Shown here one piece after another: positions 43,138 to 52,736 of a stretch of DNA of 64,000 bases; the stretch's first letter is position 1; the number at the start of each line of letters is the position of its first letter. Below the pieces are notes generated by a model. That model was not told the origin of the DNA. It was given only the letters and a program-made list of their open reading frames with translations, and did no database searches. The DNA is from Anisus vortex (Eukaryota > Mollusca > Gastropoda > Planorbidae). Both the position numbers and the translations under genes were made by a program. The stretch spans positions 12,397,994 through 12,461,993 of the forward strand of contig OX421508.1 of NCBI GenBank assembly GCA_949126835.1, written 5' to 3'.

Positions 43138-45312
43138 ACTTTCCGGATAGGATTCAGTTGACATCTCCTGCTCCAGGCATAAGTTCTTTAGGACTGGATT
43201 GAAGAGTTCCGGGGCGAAGTTGGTCCTTCGATCTGTCGGTATGGATTGTGGTAACCCATAGCTTTTGGTAGTTTCGGTCCAGCTCTCCGCACTCGTTTCT
43301 TCAGTGATGTTCCTCCAATCTTCATCTGTACCGGCAACTGCAGGTTTGCATTGTTGTTTGTTTATGCTGTGGTCTATCTGTTCATAGACATCAGTAGTAG
43401 GATTTTCTTTCTCGTCGACAGCTTTCTCATGCAACTGTAGCAACTCTGGGTCTACTTTCTGCTCAGCAATCATCTCTCTTCGTGATGACTTCTTTGATTG
43501 TTCATTTCCTTTCGGACAATCTTCAATCATGGAGAAAATAGAAGTATCAAGTTCCACTTCTTCTTCCTCTTTCTTCTCTCGTGGGAGAATTTCTTCTTTC
43601 TTTTTCTTTTCTTGTGAGAGAATTTCTTCTTTCTTTTTCTGTGGTGTCATACCATTTATGACATCACCTACAGGATAAAGTTCTTTTTCTTTTCCTGTCT
43701 CCACAATAGGACTAGGGTCTGGATTTTCCTTCACAAGCAGTTCAGGTCTCACCCTCCCTTTCGCCAAATCATTTGCTAGGATAACGGATATGCCCTCGAC
43801 AGGAAGTTTTGATACTACTCCAACTGTCACATATCCTGTCACCAAGTCAGATGCGAGGTATATCCTATGTAGAGGTATTTCTTCTTTCCATTCAAAACCT
43901 CTCAATAGGACAGTCTGTCCTGTCAATGTATTCACATTCAATGGTAATACATCTTTAAGCAGCAGTGTTAATGATGCTCCTGTGTCTCGTAATATGTTTA
44001 CGGACTTCAGTGGTCCTTCCTTTTGTAAGGCCACACAACCTTCACTAATGAACGGTTGAAAACTGCACAGGGTCTCTGTGTCAATTTTATTCTTCCCTTG
44101 ACCATGACTTTCGGGTGTTTTTTCATCTTTCGATGACTTCAGACTCTTGTTCGAGTCAAAAATACTTTGGTCTACTTTTTCGTCTCTTTGGACTTGGACA
44201 ATTAATCCAATAGTAGCCATTCTGTATTTATAATCAGGATATTTATCCTCATTATCTTCAGCTGTAGATTTCTCTACCTTCTGACTTTTGCTCTCAGGCA
44301 AATCCACCCTCAGTGTTTCTGGTTTAGAAGAATCTTTCTTCGAATTCAGTTCGTTTGTATTTTCGCTTTCTTGTACATTCTGTATTGGTTTATGGCTTGC
44401 ACACATGACCACTTTGTTAGGTCTTTTGTCGCTTCGTATACTCCAACAGTCTTCGATGCTATGTCCTGTTCTTTTACAAAAAGTACATTGGACGTTTTTG
44501 TTGACAGGTTTCTTATTAACATCATTTTGTTTTACAAAATGCTCTTTTTCACGATGTTTTTGTTGTGTGTTTTCTGCTTGCCGTTGTGCCCTATTAAAAT
44601 CCTTTTCACCAGCTGTCCTATGACTCAATGTATACTGTTCCGCTAAATCAGCAGCCTTATGTGGGTCAGTGATATCACGCTCGGATAAATACATTCTTAT
44701 ATCCGGCCTCACTTTGTTAATAAAATCCTCTAACAGAATGATATCTTTCATTTCTTTTAATGTGGAGATATTTCTGGATTTTATCCACTGATCCATTAAC
44801 TTTTCTTCTGCTCGAAGGAAGTCTAAGTGTGTTTGGTAAGGGGACATTGTGTACTGACGGAACCTTTTCCGATAACTTTCCGGTATTTGGTTATAGGCTT
44901 TAAGTACAGTGTCCTTAATGACTTCATAATCATTTAATTGCTCCTCTTTTAACAATAGAACACAATCTCTTGCCCTTCCCTGAGTAAAAGCTGTTCTGAC
45001 TAATATTCCCCATTTATCTTCTGGGAACTTAAAATCTCTGCAAGAAATTTCAAAGGTCTGGAAGAAATTAGCTATTTCACTTTCTTTATCAATGTAGGTA
45101 GGGACTAGCTTTTTCCATCTGGCCATCTCTACATCATTATGAGATTCTTTTTTAGTAGCTCCTATCTTCGCCAGTTCTATTCTTTCTTGACTTTCTCTTT
45201 GACTTTTCTTATCTTCCATCTCAAGACGTTTTTCTTCCATCTCAAAACGTTTTTGTTCTATCTCCATTTCCATCCGTTTGATTTCTAACTGAAATCTAAA
45301 CTGTTCTGACAT
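43135..45312 (-). CDS. Gag-PR protein with collapsed integrase (LTR element 2)
   Basis: 725 codons. It opens at MSEQFRFQLEIKRMEMEIEQ, a coiled coil (residues 1-60). A SCAN-like capsid region follows (about 120-235: IPESYRKRFRQY, then LRAEEKLMDQWIKSRN). A CCHC knuckle is at about 280 (CTFCKRTGHSIEDC), and the aspartic protease LRDTGASLTLLL at about 455. A long acidic/lysine-rich linker (KKKEEILSQEKKKK) precedes a remnant of INT that has lost the HHCC finger and first Asp and keeps YGLPQSIPTDRRTNF before stopping. The natural Gag start is probably further upstream, since the conserved N-terminal domain lies at 45,540-45,360 beyond an in-frame stop. Confidence 0.85.
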   Translation of the reverse strand: MSEQFRFQLEIKRMEMEIEQKRFEMEEKRLEMEDKKSQRESQERIELAKIGATKKESHNDVEMARWKKLVPTYIDKESEIANFFQTFEISCRDFKFPEDKWGILVRTAFTQGRARDCVLLLKEEQLNDYEVIKDTVLKAYNQIPESYRKRFRQYTMSPYQTHLDFLRAEEKLMDQWIKSRNISTLKEMKDIILLEDFINKVRPDIRMYLSERDITDPHKAADLAEQYTLSHRTAGEKDFNRAQRQAENTQQKHREKEHFVKQNDVNKKPVNKNVQCTFCKRTGHSIEDCWSIRSDKRPNKVVMCASHKPIQNVQESENTNELNSKKDSSKPETLRVDLPESKSQKVEKSTAEDNEDKYPDYKYRMATIGLIVQVQRDEKVDQSIFDSNKSLKSSKDEKTPESHGQGKNKIDTETLCSFQPFISEGCVALQKEGPLKSVNILRDTGASLTLLLKDVLPLNVNTLTGQTVLLRGFEWKEEIPLHRIYLASDLVTGYVTVGVVSKLPVEGISVILANDLAKGRVRPELLVKENPDPSPIVETGKEKELYPVGDVINGMTPQKKKEEILSQEKKKKEEILPREKKEEEEVELDTSIFSMIEDCPKGNEQSKKSSRREMIAEQKVDPELLQLHEKAVDEKENPTTDVYEQIDHSINKQQCKPAVAGTDEDWRNITEETSAESWTETTKSYGLPQSIPTDRRTNFAPELFNPVLKNLCLEQEMSTESYPES

Positions 45313-45354
45313 AGATTTCGACGTCTGACCTTCAACTTGATATCCCTCCGCGCT

Positions 45355-45545
45355 TTATTCTACTTTCAACTTGCCACTCGCAATCAACACATCTTTTATC
45401 TGCTGTGTCAACACAGTCCTCGATGGTGTAGTCTCAGTAACTTCTATCTTTAAGATCTCAGCGATCTCTTTTAACTTCTTTATTGATAAAGTTTTCAGAA
45501 CTTCTTCTTCTGGATTTTCAATAATAATTCTTTAGTTAAGAGATT
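45355..45545 (-). pseudogene. Detached Gag N-terminal SAP-like domain (element 2)
   Basis: On the minus strand LSIKKLKEIAEILKIEVTET, then TPSRTVLTQQIKDVL, aligns with MSMSQLKDIAKTLSINITEL (element 3) and MSFAELKELAESFGIEAGQA (element 1). A TAA at about 45,357 separates it from the main Gag ORF. Confidence 0.75.
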
Positions 45546-45700
45546 TATAAAGTGGTAAATTTCCAACTTACGTTTTTCCAATCGGAAGAATAATTTCAGC
45601 GTTCTTAGGCTTGCTCAGTAGGTCACTGCTCCAACACACAACACAACACAACTTGAATATATGCTTCACTATACAACTATATCGGACGAAGCCCGCAAAT

Positions 45701-46328
45701 TGTTATGTACCTCTATATGATTGACTATTATTACGACTCGTTAAATCGGATTCAATGAATATAGTTGTATCTTTATTAGAAGTCTCTAGATTCTGCTAAT
45801 CTGTAGCCCAAGCTAGGGGTTCCTTGACTGACAGGTCTATGCAGCAATGTAGTTATATTCGTGATAATTATCTTCAACACCTTTCTCAACAATGATAGAT
45901 CGAACAACTCCAGTTGTTGAATAAACAATTTTATTTAAATTGTAGACTCAATATAAACGATCAATAAACTTCCTCAACTGATGGTAACATAAGTATTTCA
46001 ACAAAATGACATTATATGTACAAATATTAATATAGCGACTTCACTCTACAAACGTTTAAACTGAACTAACTTTAAGGAGGTCGGGACTTTCCAAAGAAAA
46101 CTATCATCGAAGATTCTACAGGGTCTTAATACACATTTTAACCTCTTTCTCTATAATTACTACGATCCAGAATTATCCTCCAATTTCCACGGGATTTGAA
46201 CGAATTATTTTATTTAAACTGCCCTCAGGGCATAAAGGTCAAACCTTGGTCGCTTTGGACTCTGATACGCACTTGTTAAGAGGTCAATGCCTTACTACGT
46301 CATTCATTTAGTACCGATATTCGTAACA
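45701..46328 (-). repeat. LTR element 2, 5' LTR (628 bp)
   Basis: Differs from the partner at two bases ('gatcgaac' against 'gatcaaac', 'atacacat' against 'atacgcat'). On the minus strand it is followed by ATTTGCGGGCTTCGTCCGAT, related to the primer-binding-site region of elements 1 and 3. Confidence 0.94.
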
Positions 46329-46354
46329 CTATTATCTGGAAAACCTCAGAGATT

Positions 46355-47590
46355 GTGCCCGTACCAAAGAAAGAAAAAGTCCTTTGCAACAATGACCTAC
46401 GTCCTGTCGCTTTAACATCTATTATCATGAAATGTTTTGAGAAAATTATTCTCAGACGTATACTAAATAAGGTGCACAAAAGCCTTGATCCCTACCAATT
46501 TGCTTACAAAAAAGGCAGAAGCGCAGAGGATGCTATAGCATTAATGTTAGATAGACTGTACCACCATCTGGATACGCCGAAGAATTACGCTCGAATACTC
46601 TTCGTTGACTTTTCATCTGCATTCAATACCATCCAACCACACCTTATGATACAGAAACTATCTGCTTTAAATGTCAGTCAACACATCCAAGCCTGGATCA
46701 TGCAATTTCTGATAAACCGCCCTCAATTTGTCAGAGTAGAGGGATGTACCTCACAAATAAGAGAAATAAGCACTGGAGCGCCTCAAGGGTGTGTCCTCTC
46801 TCCCGTTCTATACACAATTTACACCAATGACATTCAAAGTTCAGCAATCGATACAGTATCAGTAATCAAATACGCCGATGATACAGCCATTGTCGGCCTT
46901 GTTTCCAGTGACGACAGTCTCTATCACAGTACGACCTCAGATTTCTACAAATGGTGCGGAGAGAACTACCTGATATTGAACATCACAAAAACGAAAGAAA
47001 TGATTGTAGACTTCCGGAAGGAGAAACGCAAGCTGACTGATTTGCACATAAACAACCAAATAATAGATCAAGTCTCGCAATATAAATATCTTGGCGTCAC
47101 AATTACTGACAAACTGACTTGGTCTGACCACTGCCAAATCCTTTGTAAGAAAATGCACCAACGACTTTTCTGTCTTAATAAACTAAAAATATTTCACATA
47201 GAGAAAACCATTATGAATCTATTTTACTCGGCGACTGTTGGTAGCATCATAACCTTTGCAATCACCTGCTGGTATGGTAATACCACCACATTGAACAAAC
47301 ATCGGATAGACCGCCTAATAAACAAAGCCTCTCGTACTACACAGACAGAATTACCATCTCTTGCGGATATTTTCAGTTCAAGGTGCCTGTCTATGATTGA
47401 TAAAATCCTCCAAGATCATGCACACCCGCTTCATGATAGCTACATAATATCTAGTCGAAGTGGTCGGCTTCTTTCTATAAGGGCAAGAACAGAGAGATTT
47501 AAGAACTCTTTTGTTCCACTGTCAGTAAGACTCTTTCAAAAGAATTACCTTTCAGCCAGGAAATACGATGGCTCAATAGCTGACTCCTAA
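46355..47590 (+). CDS. LINE reverse transcriptase, C-terminal portion
   Basis: 411 codons, uninterrupted. RT block A is FVDFSSAFNTIQPHLM, the B/C region is STGAPQGCVLSPVLYTIYTN, the catalytic box is IKYADDTAIVG, then KTKEMIVDFRK, then the thumb and C-terminal region ending RKYDGSIADS. The sequence between the insertion at 46,332 and this start (TSEIVPV) is in the same frame. In the genome it is only the 3' half of an ORF broken by LTR element 2, so no complete enzyme can be made from this locus. Confidence 0.93.
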   Translation: MPVPKKEKVLCNNDLRPVALTSIIMKCFEKIILRRILNKVHKSLDPYQFAYKKGRSAEDAIALMLDRLYHHLDTPKNYARILFVDFSSAFNTIQPHLMIQKLSALNVSQHIQAWIMQFLINRPQFVRVEGCTSQIREISTGAPQGCVLSPVLYTIYTNDIQSSAIDTVSVIKYADDTAIVGLVSSDDSLYHSTTSDFYKWCGENYLILNITKTKEMIVDFRKEKRKLTDLHINNQIIDQVSQYKYLGVTITDKLTWSDHCQILCKKMHQRLFCLNKLKIFHIEKTIMNLFYSATVGSIITFAITCWYGNTTTLNKHRIDRLINKASRTTQTELPSLADIFSSRCLSMIDKILQDHAHPLHDSYIISSRSGRLLSIRARTERFKNSFVPLSVRLFQKNYLSARKYDGSIADS

Positions 47591-47772
47591 ATAATAAGCC
47601 TACTTTTTTCTTGTATGATAAATGGTATTATAGTGTGCGTGAATGTCTATTGTGTTTGAGTACAAATGGTTCTTTAATATTGTGTTAGGTATGCTGAAAA
47701 ACGGAATTTATGTAATCAAGTCAATTTTTCATTCATTTGGATCAATAAAGCAATCTTATCTTATCTTATCTT

Positions 47773-48518
47773 ATTATAGTTACTATCGTATTTTTGGTAT
47801 TTACAATACAGATATTGCTCGATTTTCAATTGTTTTGAGCTGGCTTTTCCAATTGATAACAGACAGTGTATGGATATTCTGTTCTTGATTCATTCCACGG
47901 CCAGTCTGAAGTTACAAGCTTCAAGCATCTTAGACAATATCATGAAGCATATTTCTTCTCTTGTTAGATGCAATTGCAATGTTGTAGATGGTTTGAACAT
48001 CCAGAAAGAACCGGAGAGTAAATTATTAATTTTAAAATTGCAACAATGACAAGGCTTAGTTTGTGGGCCCAGTGTGCGGTGAAAATTGTGCTTCAAATGA
48101 CGTTTCATATGGGGTTTTACAAGGTTTGAGAAGTGTATCCTTAGTATGCATCATAGTCAATTAAGCAATAGTGACTTAAATTGTTCATTTGACATCAACC
48201 CATCTTATAAATAAAGGCATCCCCAATTTCTTAGCTGCACAAGGAGTTTTACCGCATAAAAGGATGTAAGGAATTTTATTTGCTGAACGATTTTTTGTCA
48301 AACCGAGGTTGCTATAATTATAGAATATTGCTTTGCGAAAATCATTTTGAATTATCGGATTGTATAAATACATATACACAAGGATCGATTCAATCGCCGT
48401 TTGATTTTGTTTTTCCCACAAATTGAAACATATCAGCTGCCAAAAAAAATAATTTGCAAAATGTTAGGGGGGGGGGCCTAGCCCTTCCCCCCCAGCCCCC
48501 CCTGTGGCTTCGCCCCTG
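47773..48518. other. Right end of the hAT-like element, unassigned
   Basis: No recognised coding sequence. It ends in G/C-rich runs and the terminal inverted repeat. Confidence 0.4.
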
Positions 48519-48751
48519 GTTCTAATAAGGACGGTCTTTGTTAGCTAGGATTAAAAGGTAAGAGATTGTAGCCAAGGTTCAAAGGTTGTTACAGTTACAG
48601 TTTGATTACAGCATTCAAAGACATTGTTGAACCAACGTTTCAGGCTCGGCAAAATGTTTCACCCTAAAAAAAACTGATCTAGCGTGAAGTCAATCTCAAG
48701 AACTTTCAACAACAATCGTATTAGCAAGATTATAATTACAATATTTTTTTA

Positions 48752-49325
48752 TATTACAGCCAGGTTCAAGTCTTGTTCCATTTGGTAACAGAACATCTTG
48801 ATTCTTGGTGGTCTTCTTGTATTACAGCCAGGTTTAAGTGTTGTTCCATTTGGTAACAGAACATCTGGATTCTTGATGGTCTTCTTGTATTACAGCCAGG
48901 TTTAAGTGTTGTTCCATTTGAAAACAGAACATCTGGATTCCTGATGGTCTTCTCGTATTACAGCCAGGTTTAAGTGTTGTTCCATTTGGTAATAGAACAT
49001 CTGGATTCTTGATGGTCTTCTTGTATTACAGCCAGGTTTAAGTGTTGTTCCATTTGGTAACAGAACATCTGGATTCTTGATGGTCTTCTTGTATTACATC
49101 CAGGTTTAAGTGTTGTTCCATTTGGTAACAGAACATCTGGATTCCTGATGGTCTTCTAGTATTGCAGCCAGGTTCAATTATTGTTCCATTTGGTAACAGA
49201 ACATCTGGATTCTTGATGGTCTTCTTGTATTGCAGCCAGGTTCAAGTATTCTTCCATTTGGTAACAGAACATCTGGATTCTTGATGGACTTCTTGTATTG
49301 CAGCCAGGTTCAAGTGTTGTTGGTT
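48752..49325 (-). repeat. 68-bp tandem repeat, about 8 copies (right arm)
   Basis: Reverse complement of the left-arm unit: 'cagccaggtttaagtgttgttccatttggtaacagaacatctgg...'. Units are more diverged from each other than those in the left array. Confidence 0.95.
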
Positions 49326-49422
49326 TTTATCTTGTTTTCGTCTGAAGGGTTATCTAGAGTCTGCTCAGCCTACTGATGGACGGCCAAATAAAATAAAATA
49401 AAATCTACCATACCCAAACTGG

Positions 49423-49690
49423 GTATATGGGGCACGGTAGCCGAGCGGAAACGCGTCCGACTGGCGATCCGAAGGTCCTGGGTTCGAATCCTGGTAGAGC
49501 CAGCATTTTTCCCAGGACTTGAGGGTGTCCCTAAGTCTACCCAGTCTGATGGGTACCTGACCTTAGTTGGGGTAAAGTAAATGCGTCTGTGCATAGTGCT
49601 GGCCACACAGTCACCTAGTATGCCGTGGCCACAGAAACTGGTGAACTTCATGGATCAATTCGGTCTGACGGGTAGTTTACTTTTACTTTA
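49423..49690 (+). mobile_element. tRNA-derived SINE with target-site duplication, right arm only
   Basis: The tRNA-like head has an A box TAGCCGAGCGG (49,438-49,448) and B box GGTTCGAATCC (49,481-49,491). The body has 'gtctacccagtctgatggg', 'gctggccacacag' and 'gccacagaaactgg'. It is flanked by 12-bp duplications TACCCAAACTGG/TATCCAAACTGG (49,411-49,422 and 49,691-49,702). The left arm keeps a single 'gtttggata' at 21,250, the empty site. I call it a SINE rather than a tRNA gene because of the body and duplications. Confidence 0.93.
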
Positions 49691-49702
49691 TATCCAAACT
49701 GG

Positions 49703-50514
49703 CACCACGCAAAATATTTTGTAGTCTATAAGTAGCGTATGTAAAAAACAAATATTGTTAAAATATAGTCTTCAGTTTAAATAATTTAATATAATTTTCT
49801 ATACATGTGATTGGGCTACATCAAAGACATACAATCATTTACGCAAGCCAAGAAGTCTTTAGATTTTGCAAAAATAAATAGCGCTGTCATAACATACAAT
49901 TATAAAATCTGTCTACTTGCTAGTATTGCAACAATTAAAATCTAAAAAGAATATAGGGAAAAAAGGGAAATAAATCGTTAACATGGAAATTGCAACTTGT
50001 TTCCCTAGCAAGCAAAACATGCAAAGTACTTGAGCATATAATATATAGTAATATAGTAAATCGCCTAGACAGACATAATTCACCAACATGGGTTCGGGAA
50101 AAACAGATCATGTGAAACTCAATTAATAGACTAAGGATCAGATAATAACAACCAAATTGATGCTATATTACTAGATTTTTCCAAAGCATTGGATAAAGTT
50201 TATTAGTCTAGTTTATTATTATTAAAAAGACTTAAATATGTCTACTTGCAAGCTGTACAACAACACAAAACTCTAAATAAAAATGTAGGTCCAATTTATT
50301 CAGAAAAACAGAAAATAATACTTTTCTATTAAATAAATTTACTTCCATTTTATAGAGTAACATGATTGTAAAAAAAAGGAAATTTTAAACGTAATACTTT
50401 GGATGTCTTGCACCGTGTAAAGAGCGATAGGAAAGTTTTATCTTTTTGTGACATTTTATATTATAGCTTCTCTTGTTAGATTTCTGAGAAATTGTATTAA
50501 TTCCAAATTTAATT
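49703..50514. other. Outer part of right palindrome arm, noncoding
   Basis: Mirrors 20,740-21,250, e.g. 'catcaaagacatacaatcattta' against the left 'atgattgtatgtctttgata'. A short RT-like scrap (DAILLDFSKALDKVY) at about 50,160-50,205 may be another LINE trace; it lies where the left arm has no match. Confidence 0.55.
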
Positions 50515-50610
50515 TGTGAAGAAAAACTACACTTTAGTCTATATCGTTTTCTAAGCTTTTCACAAATAAATGTGATTATATATAAAATATAAAAGTATAG
50601 TACGGTGTAG

Positions 50611-51055
<445 letters not shown>

Positions 51056-51069
51056 ATATATATAGATAT

Positions 51070-52396
51070 TGTTATGAAACGGAGATTCATAATAATTACC
51101 TTTATTAAGTTCTAGCATTAATAATTGCGAATCGCGAATCTAACGTTGGGAGAATAAAAGTTACTAAATATCAACACCGGAAGAACGCGATTTTAAGAAT
51201 CTTCTAGAAGCTTTTTTATATGATTTGAAAAGTCTCGTTAATAATCGATAAGAACGATACAACGTCATTTACATTAAGTAATCGTGTTGTTTACAAATAT
51301 ATGCTTAAAACAATTACGATACGCCCAAACTGTGAGACTATAAAAAGCAGAAACCGCGTTCAATCGACCCTTTTTGGCCTATTGCCTTTTCCAATATAGT
51401 TAGGCGTATGTCGCTGTCTGTTAATAAGTCACTTCGCGCATGTGCTCTGAACTTGCCTTGTTTGCTCAACTACCTCAACCTAATAATATAAATTCTAATG
51501 ATCAGGTTTGAGATGTGTTTTCTTAAATATTTCAATTTATTATTTGGACAAGGATTCCATACATAAACATATTGAAATGCATGTTAAATGGATCTAAGCC
51601 ATACTATTGTTTTATACCAATTATGGAACTGTAGCCTATTGTACAAATATGTGAATATCAGGAATTGAAGAACAATTCAGTACTTTCAGTATTAAAGTTT
51701 AAAAGTATTTACAACTGAAATCTTCTTCATTTATTTCCTTGTGGACTATTTTACATGTGTAGTCTTAAGAACTATAATTACTGATACTAATCCTATTATA
51801 TACAAGACAAGTAAAATATACAACCAACTTGAGCTGATAAATATATTTACCATGAAACAAGATGAATTACACTTATACACTATTGTTGCATAACAGTTTT
51901 CAAGAGGATATACAACCTTGGGCATACTCTAGACTATAACAACCATAATAACAACAACAACAGTAATTCAACTCATACTAAGTTCATGAGATAAACATCA
52001 ACTACTTACTAATTCTGTCATAAGATGAACTGTTAATAATTATATATTTGAATATTGAAACAACAGCACAATTGAGCTGAAATTCATTTTTATTAAGAGG
52101 GGCTCGGAGTCAAAATACAAGAAATACATTCTTAACACAGATTAGTATGTCATCTAAAATAAATATAATGGACAATATAATGAACTGACTTGATCAGGTA
52201 TAAATAAATACATTATAACTCGGCGGACATGAAAGTGTTGGATGACCACTAGTGTTTGCTGAAACAACATCTCATAGCTGATTAGGTAAGCCCATTACTT
52301 ACTTCGTTGATGGTCAGTGGTGTTGAATACACGGACAGTAATTACGAGAACGAAATGACTGTTGGTTTCTGTTCGAAGGAATTGTGTCACGTAATA
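51070..52396 (+). repeat. LTR element 3, left LTR
   Basis: Starts TGTTATGAAACGG. A TATA box, CTATAAAAAG, is at 51,338-51,347. I place its end at ...CACGTAATA (52,396) because AAATGGTTAGCTCGTTCGTGA follows, which aligns with the post-LTR sequence of elements 1 and 2. The terminal CA has then become TA. The boundary is inferred, because the repeat with the second copy continues past it. Confidence 0.8.
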
Positions 52397-52736
52397 AAAT
52401 GGTTAGCTCGTTCGTGACCTGTATGATGTAACAAAGTGTGAATTCACAATAATACAATAATTCAAGAATATACAAGAACCTTTTACAACTGTGTTATACA
52501 TTTTGATTATACAAGTTAAATTTATCAGAATTTTGCTTGAAGGTTATGAATAGTATTCAATCTGCATTCAATCTGTATTGATTCATATCTCACAGATTCA
52601 TAAATTATTTTTGATGTTAAATTGACTGTGATTAATTCACCATTATAGTAATTTCAAGGACAATAACTAGTGAAAGTTTATGGACTAAGTAAGTGGTAAT
52701 CTTATCATCATTATTATATTAAATAATATTTTTAAT
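52397..52736 (+). promoter_or_regulatory. Element 3 leader with primer-binding-site-like sequence
   Basis: TGGTTAGCTCGTTCGTGAC at 52,400 begins with TGG and lies in the primer-binding position. The rest is an A/T-rich leader without repeats, unlike the triplicated leader of element 1. Confidence 0.55.

Larger units (their letters stand above)
40019..46328 (-). mobile_element. LTR element 2: Gmr1-like, Gag-PR only, non-autonomous
   Basis: 6,310 bp bounded by 628-bp LTRs (40,019-40,646 and 45,701-46,328) and a 4-bp duplication CTAT (40,015-40,018 and 46,329-46,332) inside the LINE ORF. By eye the LTRs differ at only two positions, so the insertion is recent. Coding direction is minus: an N-terminal gag remnant (about 45,540-45,360), a Gag-PR ORF (45,312-43,135), INT debris (to about 42,850), then about 2.2 kb without coding potential, and a polypurine tract GAAGGAGGGGGA next to the 3' LTR. 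No RT or RNase H is seen. Confidence 0.93.
39200..47772 (+). mobile_element. LINE (L2/Rex1-like), 5'-truncated, split by LTR element 2
   Basis: The first part is 39,200-40,018 and the second 46,333-47,772. It begins within the endonuclease end (RESDHTMIHLTPRYKP), continues through the linker (NNKPWMTKEIKEAI) and the RT fingers (ISKASGPDRISG), and after the insertion resumes at IWKTSEIVPVPKKEK. It ends with a 3' UTR and (CTTAT)n at about 47,755-47,772. The minus-strand stump at 185-605 is the same family. Confidence 0.9.
37885..48518. mobile_element. hAT-like element with 8-bp target duplication, 10.6 kb including nested LINE and LTR element
   Basis: Starts CAGGGGCGAAGCCAGG (37,885) and ends TGGCTTCGCCCCTG (48,518), with a perfect 14-bp inverted repeat, bordered by perfect GTTCTAAT duplications (37,877-37,884 and 48,519-48,526). 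G-rich and C-rich runs follow the termini (around 37,912 and 48,487). An 8-bp duplication and CAGGGG ends point to the hAT superfamily. Removing the LINE with its LTR insertion leaves about 2.1 kb (37,885-39,200 and 47,773-48,518) with no transposase that I recognise, so it is probably non-autonomous. The left arm at about 22,770 preserves the empty site. Confidence 0.9.
31671..50514 (-). repeat. Large inverted repeat (palindrome), right arm
   Basis: Reverse-complement counterpart of 20,740-31,475, interrupted by a 10,634-bp hAT-like element (37,885-48,518), two MITEs, a SINE (49,423-49,690) and a 19-bp array (34,253-34,705). After removing the large insert the arm is about 8.2 kb. Confidence 0.93.

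Noticed and set aside
37885..48518. Reading the LINE plus LTR element as cargo actively carried by the hAT-like element
   Set aside because: Each has its own insertion signature (target duplication or 3' tail), so they are later insertions rather than captured cargo.
49430..49505. Functional tRNA gene
   Set aside because: A and B boxes are good, but a SINE body and 12-bp target duplications follow, and the acceptor stem does not pair convincingly by eye.
51070..52396. Treating the full 1.77-kb repeat (to about 52,856) as the LTR of element 3
   Set aside because: It would put the gag start inside the LTR. The sequence after 52,396 aligns with the post-LTR region of elements 1 and 2, so the extra length is better explained by a truncated tandem unit.
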